From Larix sibirica (Eukaryota; Streptophyta; Pinopsida; Pinales; Pinaceae), in NCBI GenBank assembly GCA_004151065.3, contig NWUY0300014897.1, forward strand, positions 15,032-38,365: DNA of 23,334 nucleotides. The letters run 5' to 3'. Position numbers and translations under genes: made by a program. This document shows, one piece after another, positions 10,461 through 19,951 of this stretch (positions are counted from its first letter, which is position 1; the number at the start of each line of letters is the position of its first letter). The notes beneath the pieces are model-generated. The model searched no databases and had not been told where the DNA came from. It worked only from the letters and a program-made list of their open reading frames with translations.

Positions 10461-11086
10461 AATAAACATCACCTCAACACAATTAGCACTATTTTTCTTG
10501 AAATTATCTCATCACATCATATGGATAAATTATTGAAGAAAGGCCATGTAAGCATCATTGCTCAGTTCAATGTGATCCAAGTCATGGAAACTCATACATT
10601 AGTTATTCACCCTTACTTGCAATCGGTTCTCTCCCAGTATCAAAAGGTTTTTCAGGAACCAAAGGGCTTACCCCCATCCTATCGAGAACATGACCTTATT
10701 ATTCCTTTAATACAAAGGAGTCAATCTCCCAATGTTCTCCCTTATCACCACCCTTTTTCACAAAAGAATGAAATTGAAAAAATCATTTAGGAATTATTGG
10801 AGGAAGACATATTTCATCCCAACACAAGCCCTTATTCCTCGCTAGTAGTTATGGTCCTCAAAAAGCAAGGAGCTTTCCATCTTGGTGCATGTGTTCTAAT
10901 TTTTTGGATTTCAACAAATTAACTATCAAACATAAATGTTTGTTTATCATCGATGATCTCTTAGACAAGTTGCATTGAGCCAAAATTTTCACCAAACTTG
11001 ACCTTTGCTTGAGCTACTATAATATCTGAATGAAAGAGGTGAACATACCCAAGACATTATTCTTCACTCATGAGGGTCATTATGAG
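10461..11086 (+). pseudogene. Element A reverse transcriptase, N-terminal part before the gap
   Basis: The frame open from 10305 continues through the protease-RT linker (YQKVFQEPKGLPPSYREHD) to the RT start: YHHPFSQKNEIEKII, a stop at 10788, then ELLEEDIFHPNTSPYSS and VVMVLKKQGAFH. After a frameshift near 10880 it continues as FLDFNKLTIKHK, IIDDLLDKLH, a stop, and AKIFTKLDLCLSYY. The aspartate in KLDL, which corresponds to the first catalytic aspartate of RT, is kept. It then reads MKEVNIPKTLFFTHEGHYE up to the edge of the N gap. Positions 10867-11086 are repeated exactly at 13967-14186. Confidence 0.85.
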
Positions 11087-11880
11087 NNNNNNNNNNNNNN
11101 NNNNNNNNNNNNNNNNNNNNNNNNNNNNNNNNNNNNNNNNNNNNNNNNNNNNNNNNNNNNNNNNNNNNNNNNNNNNNNNNNNNNNNNNNNNNNNNNNNNN
11201 NNNNNNNNNNNNNNNNNNNNNNNNNNNNNNNNNNNNNNNNNNNNNNNNNNNNNNNNNNNNNNNNNNNNNNNNNNNNNNNNNNNNNNNNNNNNNNNNNNNN
11301 NNNNNNNNNNNNNNNNNNNNNNNNNNNNNNNNNNNNNNNNNNNNNNNNNNNNNNNNNNNNNNNNNNNNNNNNNNNNNNNNNNNNNNNNNNNNNNNNNNNN
11401 NNNNNNNNNNNNNNNNNNNNNNNNNNNNNNNNNNNNNNNNNNNNNNNNNNNNNNNNNNNNNNNNNNNNNNNNNNNNNNNNNNNNNNNNNNNNNNNNNNNN
11501 NNNNNNNNNNNNNNNNNNNNNNNNNNNNNNNNNNNNNNNNNNNNNNNNNNNNNNNNNNNNNNNNNNNNNNNNNNNNNNNNNNNNNNNNNNNNNNNNNNNN
11601 NNNNNNNNNNNNNNNNNNNNNNNNNNNNNNNNNNNNNNNNNNNNNNNNNNNNNNNNNNNNNNNNNNNNNNNNNNNNNNNNNNNNNNNNNNNNNNNNNNNN
11701 NNNNNNNNNNNNNNNNNNNNNNNNNNNNNNNNNNNNNNNNNNNNNNNNNNNNNNNNNNNNNNNNNNNNNNNNNNNNNNNNNNNNNNNNNNNNNNNNNNNN
11801 NNNNNNNNNNNNNNNNNNNNNNNNNNNNNNNNNNNNNNNNNNNNNNNNNNNNNNNNNNNNNNNNNNNNNNNNNNNNNNNN
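11087..11880. other. Assembly gap (794 N)
   Basis: Unknown bases. The last 63 bases before the gap (11024-11086) equal the first 63 after it (11881-11943), so the two contigs appear to overlap and the true gap is probably negative. Reading frames across it are meaningless. Confidence 0.98.
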
Positions 11881-12637
11881 ATCTGAATGAAAGAGGTGAA
11901 CATACCCAAGACATTATTCTTCACTCATGAGGGTCATTATGAGTTCTTGGTCAAGCCCTTTAGCCTATACAATGCCCCATCCACTTTCCAAAGCCTCATG
12001 AATAATATTCACCATTTGTTCTTGAGTTTCTTCCATGATATCTTGGTCTGTATCCCCACCCAGGAAATCCACCTCCAACATGTTCCTCGTACCTTGAAAT
12101 TACTATATGATCACTAGTTATGTTTTAAACACTCCAAATGTTATTTTGAGGCAAGTGAGGTTGAGCACTTGGGCCATAGTGAGTTAGGAGGGTGTTTGTG
12201 TTGATCCCAGGAAAGTGGAAGCTATGCAAAACTATCCCCACCCTAAACCTCTCAATAGATTGAGAGGGTTCCTCATACTTATGGGCTACTGCCACAAGTT
12301 TGTGCAAAACCATGGCAATATTCCATCCCCTCTTATAGCATTTCTAAAAAATAATTATTTCTCCTAGAATGAGGTAGTAGAGCATGCCTTCTCTGCCTTA
12401 AAGGATACTATGCTCATTATGCTAGTATTAACCATGCTAGATTTTACTAAGACTTTTATCTAAGAACGTCTTTCCTCTAGCAATGGCTTGGGATCGATAT
12501 TACATCAAGATGAATTCTCATTGTTATTCACTAGTAAGCAACTCTGCAAGCGGAACTTAGGAAAGTCAAACTATGAAAAAGAAATGATAGGTATCCTTCA
12601 TGCAGTTGAGACATGGAGACCATATTTAATGGGACGA
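11881..12637 (+). pseudogene. Element A RT and RNase H, repeat copy 1
   Basis: The frame starts MKEVNIPKTLFFTHEGHYEF and passes PFSLYNAPSTFQSLMN to FFHDILVCI (12034-12039 encode HD), where active RTs have FFDDIL: one catalytic aspartate is replaced by histidine. A stop interrupts at 12116. KHSKCYFEASEVEHLGH follows, then a frameshift at about 12180 into EEGVCVDPRKVEAMQ-like sequence, the connection region (LNRLRGFLILMGYCHKF) and RNase H (ALKDTM, LLFTSKQLCKRNLGKS, YEKEMIGILHAVETWRPYLM). It stops at the AT-rich insertion at 12638. Compared with copy 2 it differs at 18 positions, all within 11944-12294, and includes the extra stop at 12116. Confidence 0.85.
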
Positions 12638-12914
12638 TAATGATATTTTTTAGGGGTGAAATTTCACTGATTGGCTATTTTTTTCCCTTTTCGAAAAAAC
12701 GATTTCGCTAATTGGTCATTTTTACTCTAAAATATCACATATATTTACATAAAAAATGTTTTTTCACTATAATACTCACCAAAATTTTAAAAAAATAGTA
12801 GTGAATTGCATGTTTCTTATTTAACATCCGCCTACCTATCTATATGCATGTTTTTTTCAATGGAAAAAATAATCGCCTATAATGTTATACTTAGATTACT
12901 ATTAAAATCCTTAG
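12638..12914. repeat. AT-rich insertion inside RNase H (copy 1)
   Basis: RNase H homology breaks off after ...YLMGR and resumes with YTVTT...; the roughly 275 bp between fit no pol domain and are strongly AT-rich. Two imperfect 22-bp direct repeats lie inside, atttcactgattggctattt(tt) at 12661-12682 and atttcgctaattggtcattt(tt) at 12702-12723 (18 of 22 match). No clear terminal inverted repeats or target-site duplication were found. It may be a small non-autonomous transposon or other filler DNA. The same insertion sits at 14881-15157 in copy 2. Confidence 0.55.
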
Positions 12915-13965
12915 GTATACACTGTCACAACATTTTTAGATCAAGATAGACCATCATAGTTTCAATTATTTCCTAGAAATATGGTTGTCCTCACTAGAGA
13001 ATCATATATGGATCATAAGATGTTGGGTTATGATTATGAGATCATATATAAGAAGGGTCGTGACAATGTGGTGGAAGATGCTTTGTCCAGGAAATTCAAA
13101 GAGAAGGGTTCCTTCTTCACCTTGTCCTTATGAATGATAGGATGGCTAGATGAAGCATGTCAAGAATGGATGGCCCATGACATATTTCAACACCTCATCA
13201 AATGTATAAGAAGACTTAAACCATATTTTTGGGTATACATGGCACTAAAATATCTTAAGGTATAAGGAGCACATTTCTCTCACCTCATATTTGTCCTTAA
13301 AACCACAAACCCTATAGGGGTTACATTTATCATCCACAGTAGGCCATTTAGGTTTTCATAAAACTTATGGACGAATTAATTAGTGATTCGTTTGGGAAGG
13401 AATGAGAATATATATCCACAAGTTTTTTGTAGTCTGTGACACTTTCCAATGAAAAAAGGGAGAAATATTCAAGTTACCTAGGGCTCTAGAGATACTTCCA
13501 ATTCCCAACCATATATGGATTTCATTGCGGGGATTCCTAAGGTAGGAAATAAAATAGTCATTATGGCGGTACTCAATCGTCTAAAAAAATATGCTCAGTT
13601 TTGTTCCTTACAACAAATTTTTACACCATCCCTCGAGTGGCACAAGTCTTTATGGATCAAAATTTTAAGCTCCATGGCATGTTGATTTATATTTTGTTTG
13701 ATCATGACCCTCCCTTAACCAACCATTTTTGGAAGGAGTTGTTTAAACTTCAGGGTACTAAGTTAAATCTCTACACAACCTATCACCACCAAACAAATGG
13801 TCAAATGGAAGTGGTCAATACATGCTTGGAAATATACTTACGATTATTTGGGTCAAACAAGCCACATAGCTAGGACCAATGGATTCCTTTGGTAGAGTGC
13901 TGGTGTAATACCACTTATAATGGATCCAAAAAATGACACCATATGAAGTAGTACATGGCCAAAAT
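12915..13965 (+). pseudogene. Element A RNase H end and integrase, repeat copy 1
   Basis: The end of RNase H reads MLGYDYEIIYKKGRDNVV and EDALSRKF (about 13020-13100). The integrase zinc-binding region follows with HLGFHKTYGRI and VCDTFQ, where the family has CDTCQ, so one zinc-ligand cysteine is lost. The core resumes at YMDFIAGIPKVGNK and VIMAVLNRLKKYAQF, then, after a frameshift, a 90-codon open part (13601-13873): VAQVFMDQNFKLHGM, LFDHDPPLTNHFWKELFKLQ, HHQTNGQMEVVNTCLE. The aspartate in FDHD and the glutamate in QMEVVN fit the catalytic D and E of the DDE core. A stop (13870) and the final MTPYEVVHGQN lead to the N at 13966. Confidence 0.85.
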
Positions 13966-13966
13966 N
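13966..13966. other. Single N at the repeat junction
   Basis: One unknown base lies exactly where the sequence jumps from the end of the unit (...ggccaaaat, integrase) back to its beginning (aaggagctttcc, RT). A lone N at a repeat boundary is typical of a scaffold join. Confidence 0.9.
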
Positions 13967-14880
13967 AAGGAGCTTTCCATCTTGGTGCATGTGTTCTAAT
14001 TTTTTGGATTTCAACAAATTAACTATCAAACATAAATGTTTGTTTATCATCGATGATCTCTTAGACAAGTTGCATTGAGCCAAAATTTTCACCAAACTTG
14101 ACCTTTGCTTGAGCTACTATAATATCTGAATGAAAGAGGTGAACATACCCAAGACATTATTCTTCACTCATGAGGGTCATTATGAGCTCTTGGTCAAGCC
14201 CTTTAGCCTATACAATGCCCCAACCACTTTCCAAAGCCTCATGAATTATATTCACCATTTGTTCTCGAGTTTCTTCCATGATATCTTGGTCTATATCCCC
14301 ACCCGAGAAATCCACCTCCAACATGTTGCTCATACCTTGAAATTACTATATGATCACCAGTTATGTTTTAAACACTCCAAATGTTATTTTGAGGCAAGTG
14401 GGGTTGAACACTTGGGCCATAGTGAGTGAGGAGGGTGTTTGTGTTGATCCCAGGAAAGTGGAAGCTATGCAAAACTATCCCCAACCTAAACCTCTCAATA
14501 GATTGAGAGGGTTCCTCGTACTTACAGGCTACTGCCATAAGTTTGTGCAAAACCATGGCAATATTCCATCCCCTCTTATAGCATTTCTAAAAAATAATTA
14601 TTTCTCCTAGAATGAGGTAGTAGAGCATGCCTTCTCTGCCTTAAAGGATACTATGCTCATTATGCTAGTATTAACCATGCTAGATTTTACTAAGACTTTT
14701 ATCTAAGAACGTCTTTCCTCTAGCAATGGCTTGGGATCGATATTACATCAAGATGAATTCTCATTGTTATTCACTAGTAAGCAACTCTGCAAGCGGAACT
14801 TAGGAAAGTCAAACTATGAAAAAGAAATGATAGGTATCCTTCATGCAGTTGAGACATGGAGACCATATTTAATGGGACGA
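13967..14880 (+). pseudogene. Element A RT and RNase H, repeat copy 2
   Basis: The order is as in copy 1, but the first RT frame is longer (99 codons from 14130) because the codon that is a stop in copy 1 is CAG here. The catalytic motif again reads FFHDILVYI, with HD at 14277-14282, so the lost aspartate is common to both copies. A frameshift near 14425 leads into EEGVCVDPRKVEAMQNYPQP and the connection region LNRLRGFLVLTGYCHKF. RNase H follows to YLMGR before the AT-rich insertion. The differences from copy 1 leave this copy slightly closer to the usual family sequence (for example LVLTGY against LILMGY). Confidence 0.85.
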
Positions 14881-15157
14881 TAATGATATTTTTTAGGGGT
14901 GAAATTTCACTGATTGGCTATTTTTTTCCCTTTTCGAAAAAACGATTTCGCTAATTGGTCATTTTTACTCTAAAATATCACATATATTTACATAAAAAAT
15001 GTTTTTTCACTATAATACTCACCAAAATTTTAAAAAAATAGTAGTGAATTGCATGTTTCTTATTTAACATCCGCCTACCTATCTATATGCATGTTTTTTT
15101 CAATGGAAAAAATAATCGCCTATAATGTTATACTTAGATTACTATTAAAATCCTTAG
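14881..15157. repeat. AT-rich insertion inside RNase H (copy 2)
   Basis: By eye this is identical to the insertion in copy 1, with the internal 22-bp repeats at 14904-14925 and 14945-14966. Confidence 0.55.
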
Positions 15158-16208
15158 GTATACACTGTCACAACATTTTTAGATCAAGATAGACCATCAT
15201 AGTTTCAATTATTTCCTAGAAATATGGTTGTCCTCACTAGAGAATCATATATGGATCATAAGATGTTGGGTTATGATTATGAGATCATATATAAGAAGGG
15301 TCGTGACAATGTGGTGGAAGATGCTTTGTCCAGGAAATTCAAAGAGAAGGGTTCCTTCTTCACCTTGTCCTTATGAATGATAGGATGGCTAGATGAAGCA
15401 TGTCAAGAATGGATGGCCCATGACATATTTCAACACCTCATCAAATGTATAAGAAGACTTAAACCATATTTTTGGGTATACATGGCACTAAAATATCTTA
15501 AGGTATAAGGAGCACATTTCTCTCACCTCATATTTGTCCTTAAAACCACAAACCCTATAGGGGTTACATTTATCATCCACAGTAGGCCATTTAGGTTTTC
15601 ATAAAACTTATGGACGAATTAATTAGTGATTCGTTTGGGAAGGAATGAGAATATATATCCACAAGTTTTTTGTAGTCTGTGACACTTTCCAATGAAAAAA
15701 GGGAGAAATATTCAAGTTACCTAGGGCTCTAGAGATACTTCCAATTCCCAACCATATATGGATTTCATTGCGGGGATTCCTAAGGTAGGAAATAAAATAG
15801 TCATTATGGCGGTACTCAATCGTCTAAAAAAATATGCTCAGTTTTGTTCCTTACAACAAATTTTTACACCATCCCTCGAGTGGCACAAGTCTTTATGGAT
15901 CAAAATTTTAAGCTCCATGGCATGTTGATTTATATTTTGTTTGATCATGACCCTCCCTTAACCAACCATTTTTGGAAGGAGTTGTTTAAACTTCAGGGTA
16001 CTAAGTTAAATCTCTACACAACCTATCACCACCAAACAAATGGTCAAATGGAAGTGGTCAATACATGCTTGGAAATATACTTACGATTATTTGGGTCAAA
16101 CAAGCCACATAGCTAGGACCAATGGATTCCTTTGGTAGAGTGCTGGTGTAATACCACTTATAATGGATCCAAAAAATGACACCATATGAAGTAGTACATG
16201 GCCAAAAT
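15158..16208 (+). pseudogene. Element A RNase H end and integrase core, repeat copy 2
   Basis: This carries the same reading frames and lesions as copy 1: the RNase H end with DALSRKF, the broken zinc-binding region, and the 90-codon integrase core part (15844-16116) with FDHDPPLTNHFW and HQTNGQMEVVN. It runs without interruption into the integrase C-terminus at 16209. Confidence 0.85.
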
Positions 16209-16819
16209 ACCTTATAAGTGATCTCTTATCTACCTGGTACTTTCAAGGTTCATGCCATGTAAAACACACTTACCAAAGTTGTTATCCTAAGTGCCCTTAA
16301 AGGAAATCTATTTATGGCTCAAAACATAATGAAGTTATGCATAGATCAACATCTCTCCAAGGGTTCCTTTGAGTTTGGGGATTAGGTGTTTCTTCAACTC
16401 CAATCTTATAAACAAACATCCCTCAAGTTTCATCCCTACCAAAACCTAGCTCCAAATTTGTACGGACCCTACAAAATCATCTAATGCATTGGAAAGGTGG
16501 CCTACAAGATTTCTCTACCATCTCATTTCAAGATTTTCCCATTATTTCACATCCTTTACTTAAAAAAGTGGCGGGGCCTAATTGTAAAGTCCAAACTAGT
16601 TTAGTTACTAGAACTAGATGATGAAGGCTCCATTTGGATTCATTTAGTAGAAAATTTGGCTTCTAGCGAACGATAATTGTGTAGCCACACAATCAAATAT
16701 GTTTTGATCAAGTGGAATGATATGATTCCAGAGGATGCCATGTGGGAACCAAAATTTTTTTACAATAATTTCCTCACCTTCAACGTTGAGGGAAATGCTT
16801 CTTTTGAAGGGGAAGGGCA
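16209..16819 (+). pseudogene. Element A integrase C-terminus and chromodomain
   Basis: The frame continues from copy 2 with VISYLPGTFKVHAM, a stop, LTKVVILSALKGNLFMAQNI, DQHLSKGSFEFGD, a stop, VFLQLQSYKQTSL, LAPNLYGPYKII, a stop, GKVAYKISLPSHF and PLFHILYLKKWRG, which is the GPY/F-type integrase tail. A chromodomain follows at about 16692-16770: IKYVLIKWNDMIPEDAMWEP. It ends FEGEGHVT at the LTR edge, as is usual for this group. Chromodomains can direct integration toward particular chromatin. Several stops make it inactive. The chromodomain defines the element as a chromovirus. Confidence 0.85.
16806..16817 (+). other. Element A polypurine tract
   Basis: The sequence gaaggggaaggg lies two bases before the 3' LTR start, the normal priming site for plus-strand DNA. 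Confidence 0.85.
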
Positions 16820-17286
16820 TGTTACGGTCCTACCATAACCTTCCTTATTTCAAGAGTTAGACATGCATTGTATATGGCCATCTCTTTAGATTAAGGCCAA
16901 GTATTTAGTAGTCAATAATCAATGTAAAAAGTGTTTCTCTATTAATTAATACCCACTAGGAAGTTGGTACTTATTAGTTATTTTACCATGTCAAGTAGAT
17001 AGGGTTTTGGATTGAGGAAACCTATTTAAAGAATATCTAAGGCTATGAAGGGTTTTGTCGGGAATTAGTGTAATGGATATCTTCTCAAGTGAAAGGTTTC
17101 CCTACCTTAAGAGGCATGTCAACATTGCTTCTCAAAATTATTCTCATAATATAAAGTTTCTTTCCTGCAATATTTATCCTTCTACTATATAATGTTCCTT
17201 GTTCTACTCTATAAATTCTGCTTTATTGCATCTTAACCTATTTATATATTGTGTTGTTTTAAATTTAAGGGCTAAATAGCACCACA
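16820..17286 (+). repeat. Element A 3' LTR
   Basis: This 467-bp copy of 7560-8026 starts TGTTACGGTCC and ends GCACCACA. Roughly one base in five differs from the 5' copy by eye, with little net length change. Confidence 0.9.
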
Positions 17287-17799
17287 TAAAATAAGAAAGA
17301 CAAGGTAATCCAACAACTTAAGAATGAAGTAAATACACAAACACGAAGCCTCTTTGAGGGGGAAACCTCCTTTGAGAANTTATTTGGGGAGATAACACAC
17401 GGGGAATTTACACATGGTTTTGGTTATTGAAAGAAGATAGTAAATATTCAATTAAACGCAGAGACTTAGAGGTCCGTTCTTCATTTCATCAACAATCCTT
17501 TGATCAATTACATTTAGTGATTAAGACTCCATAAACCTGCTAGATCTGAATAAGCAAGATTTGGACTCCTAAAGAAAGCAATTACATAACAAACCTATCC
17601 TCGAGCAATCTCTTGCAATATACGAGGACATCAGTGGCAAATTGTCATTATTACAATCAAACTAATCCTAACTCAAAACCAGTTACAATTAAATCAATAA
17701 CTGACCCTAGACTTCTGGAAAATATTACAAGGAAGGAAAAAAATAGCATTGGTTGCTTATTCAAAAAATATATAACTTTGGGTCGATGCTCCTACATCA
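17287..17799 (-). repeat. LTR segment C, proximal part
   Basis: Read on the minus strand, the part next to element A (17378-17287) follows the end of element B's LTRs: the AAGGAGGTTTCCCCCTCAAA block, CATTCTTAAG, and TTACCTTGTCTTTC matching CTACTTTCCTTTTTGG. The LTR's last bases continue on the other side of A at 7559. A possible TG start lies at 17796-17799, just where the protease homology of element B ends, giving a possible length near 540 bp. A lone N at 17379 means the part beyond it may not be truly contiguous, so only 17287-17378 is well supported as LTR. Confidence 0.45.
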
Positions 17800-18145
17800 C
17801 TTTCATACTAAGTTTAACATTATGGAATTTACCTCCACAATCAATACTTCCCTGTTAGCATCCAATACTTGAAAATTTGTCACTAGATACACAAAACAAT
17901 TGAGATATTTTGCTAAGTTTTTATTAATTAATGTATGTGTACCATCTAAATCAATAAGTACTATGACCCTTTGATTCTTAATGCATCCTGCAATATTGAG
18001 GATTCGAGGTGCTAACACATCTGCAAATATATGCATTGATATTTTACACCCGTCTAGATATATGTTGTGCAAAATTTCTACATATTTTCCCCCTCTTTTG
18101 ATTTACAAGTTCTTCCTCACCTATTTGTGTGGACGCCTCTATTTC
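17800..18145 (-). pseudogene. Element B aspartic protease remnant
   Basis: A 90-codon minus-strand frame (18072-17803) reads VLAPRILNIAGCIKNQRVIV, then LIDLDGTHTLINKNLAKYLN and CFVYLVTNFQVLDANREV. This is the retropepsin fold of gypsy elements: the family has LIDSGSTHNFI, so the catalytic aspartate (residue 41 of the frame) is kept while the two residues after it are changed. Another frame at the edge reads KFHNVKLSM, matching the region before the flap end, and stops at about 17804. RT, RNase H and most of integrase do not follow; instead LTR segment C begins. A frameshift separates it from the gag frame. Confidence 0.75.
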
Positions 18146-19252
18146 CTACTCATCATTATTCTCCAAAGTGGACACTTTTGTTTCTTTACATTTATGCCAT
18201 TTTGGCCATTTTATATTACAACCAAAACATAGCCATTTTTCTCTTAATTCTTTCATCCATTTCCTTTTAGGGTATTCGAGTAGGTTGAGACAGGTTTCCC
18301 CATGAGGCACAATTCTATTTCTACTTACTACATATGTTCCAGTGGTAGACTTGTGTGTAGCCCTATTCTTGGTTTGAACATGATGAGCCATATTGCATAG
18401 CTTCCATAACACTTTTAGGATGTTTTAAGAAAACTCATATTTAATGTCTTCTTTTAAACCGCCCATGTAAGCTTCCAATAGATGTTGGACACTTATGTTA
18501 TCTACCTTTGTGGACAATACATGGAATTCTAAATTATAATCTTCAACATTACCTAAGTGCTTGATTCTTGTCAACTGACTAAAGTAATATTGTCTCCAAA
18601 CTTTACCATATTGTGCTTCTAGCTCTTGTAAATAGACCCCAATTATAATGATAAGAAGGATGATTCCTTTAAACTACCCATTGATACCATTGATAGGGTT
18701 TTGTCTAAAAATAGAAAGTCGCTAAGCAAATCATTTTCTTATCATCCATAATATTATGTAATCCAAAGTATTTCTCTATTTGGTTCACCCATATAAAGAC
18801 ATATGTCCATCAAACTTTCTTAACTCAACCTTGAGGTAGTGAATACCCTTAAGCACCCATCTTTGGTTAGCTCCAATATTAGGGTTAAATCCTCCTAGAA
18901 TATGTGTATTAATGGAAAGTTGTTCCACATGAGTACTATATTTATTTTCATGATTTACTTGGGTCACATTATCACTTTTAGGTAGCTTCTCCTCTAGGGT
19001 TTGAATGAGCTCAACAACCTCCTAATTAATCTTTCGATCCATCATTTCCTTTGTTTCTATTTATTTTTTATGTTTACCAATTGAGCATATGTTTACCAAT
19101 TGAACATGAGTCACTTACCTATCACTCAATTTGTTAATTGTTTTCTCCAAATTAGATAGTTAGTTATATATTTCTTCACTTTCTTCATTAGTCATGGTAG
19201 ATTTCTCTAGAAGTTCAATTGGTGTGGCATTTTTAGCACCATCCTTTTCCAT
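18146..19252 (-). pseudogene. gag: Element B gag with zinc knuckle
   Basis: The minus-strand start is ATG at 19252-19250: MEKDGAKNATPIELLEKS, followed by an acidic N-terminus with stops. The capsid part reads YLKVELRKFDG and, after a frameshift, YGWVNQIEKYFGLHNIMDD, which parallels the FDGxxPxxWV of element A's gag. Next come YLQELEAQYGK, YFSQLTRIKHLGNVEDYNLE and LEAYMGGLKEDIKYE, a stop and frameshift, then an 88-codon frame (18412-18146) with AHHVQTKNRATHKS. That frame ends with an intact zinc knuckle, CFGCNIKWPKWHKC (C62, C65, H73, C75 of that frame; 18229-18188). The knuckle binds element RNA in packaging. The gene as a whole is broken. Confidence 0.8.
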
Positions 19253-19937
19253 GTGGGCCAACAATAATTTTTATCTATATTTATTCCATATTTTAACTTT
19301 ATCACACTTTTTGAATCAACCCGATCCAATTAAAACTTATGTCAATTGTATGTTACGTACATTTTAAAACCATGATTCAGATGTTGTCTTGTTGGCTAAC
19401 CTTCTACTTAAGTTAAGTCTAAAAATTTGGTCCTTCTTTAAAAAAAAAATTGTAGTAGCCTAGTGTGTCTCCTTTGCAATGCTATAGGTTCGACCAAATT
19501 CTAAATTTCCAAGAGAAAGTTATGGTAACTTTCTCACAACTTCTTGTTTTTTTTCCTTTCAAGAGAGAGGAGTTGGGAAACATGCCATATGTCCAATTTT
19601 TCATATACACTTCTAAAAGTTTAAGATAAAATATTTTGGCATGTATATTATCCCATGAAACTAATGACAATCAAATTGGAGCTTCAAATATTTAGCTATG
19701 GCATTTTTACGTAGAAAATTTGTTTGAAACTAGTTTTTGGAATAGTCCAAAACCCTAAGTACCACAGACTATAACTTTGAAATTATAGAAAACCAAAATC
19801 TGAAATTATTACCACTGGAACTTCACTAAGTCTCCTTAGGCTCCCAAAAATGTTGTTATCCGAAACTTCCCAGGAAAAAAGTTGTGGTGAAAATGGCGAG
19901 ATTACTCATTTAGAAAGAGCTCACCCATGAACCTTAT
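19253..19937 (-). other. Element B untranslated leader
   Basis: About 685 bp lie between the primer site and the gag start on the minus strand. No coding homology was seen in the short frame at 19482-19670. Confidence 0.45.
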
Positions 19938-19949
19938 GCTTTGATACGA
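19938..19949 (-). other. Element B primer binding site
   Basis: The minus strand reads TCGTATCAAAGC two bases after the LTR end, matching 10 of 12 positions of the initiator-Met primer site TGGTATCAGAGC. Its place between LTR and gag supports the call. Confidence 0.65.
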
Positions 19950-19951
19950 AA

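Larger units (their letters stand above)
10867..13965 (+). repeat. Repeat copy 1 of the 2242-bp RT-integrase unit (with gap)
   Basis: After removing the N run and the 63-bp overlap, 10867-11086 plus 11944-13965 make 2242 bp, the same length as 13967-16208. The first 220 bp and 12295-13965 look identical to copy 2 by eye; 18 substitutions fall in 11944-12294. Confidence 0.85.
13967..16208 (+). repeat. Repeat copy 2 of the 2242-bp RT-integrase unit
   Basis: The second copy runs from aaggagctttcc to ggccaaaat and, unlike copy 1, continues into the remaining integrase sequence at 16209. It is therefore the copy that joins properly to the 3' end of the element. The offset to copy 1 is 2243 after the gap and 3100 before it. 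Confidence 0.85.
7560..17286 (+). mobile_element. Element A: full-length decayed Ty3/gypsy chromovirus with assembly duplication
   Basis: Two 467-bp direct LTRs (7560-8026, 16820-17286) bound gag, protease, reverse transcriptase, RNase H, integrase and a chromodomain in the standard Ty3/gypsy order, with a primer binding site after the first LTR and a polypurine tract before the second. The immediate flanks read caaaata before and taaaata after, close to a target-site duplication although one base differs. The LTRs are only about four-fifths identical by eye, so the insertion is old. All coding parts are broken. The span of 9727 bp is inflated by an N gap of 794, a 63-bp overlap and a 2242-bp repeat; without these it would be 6627 bp, closer to a normal chromovirus. 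It is nested in opposite orientation inside LTR segment C. Confidence 0.85.

Noticed and set aside
10242-10472. 76-codon minus-strand frame
   Set aside because: It is antisense to the protease-RT frame, whose homology is clear.
11030-11930. Reading frames of 285-286 residues on both strands
   Set aside because: They consist almost wholly of the N gap; no stop can be called in unknown bases.
12638-12914. Terminal inverted repeats for the AT-rich insertion
   Set aside because: The two ends were compared as reverse complements and show no convincing match.
13853-14095. 80-codon minus-strand frame across the N at 13966
   Set aside because: It spans the probable false junction and is antisense to pol.
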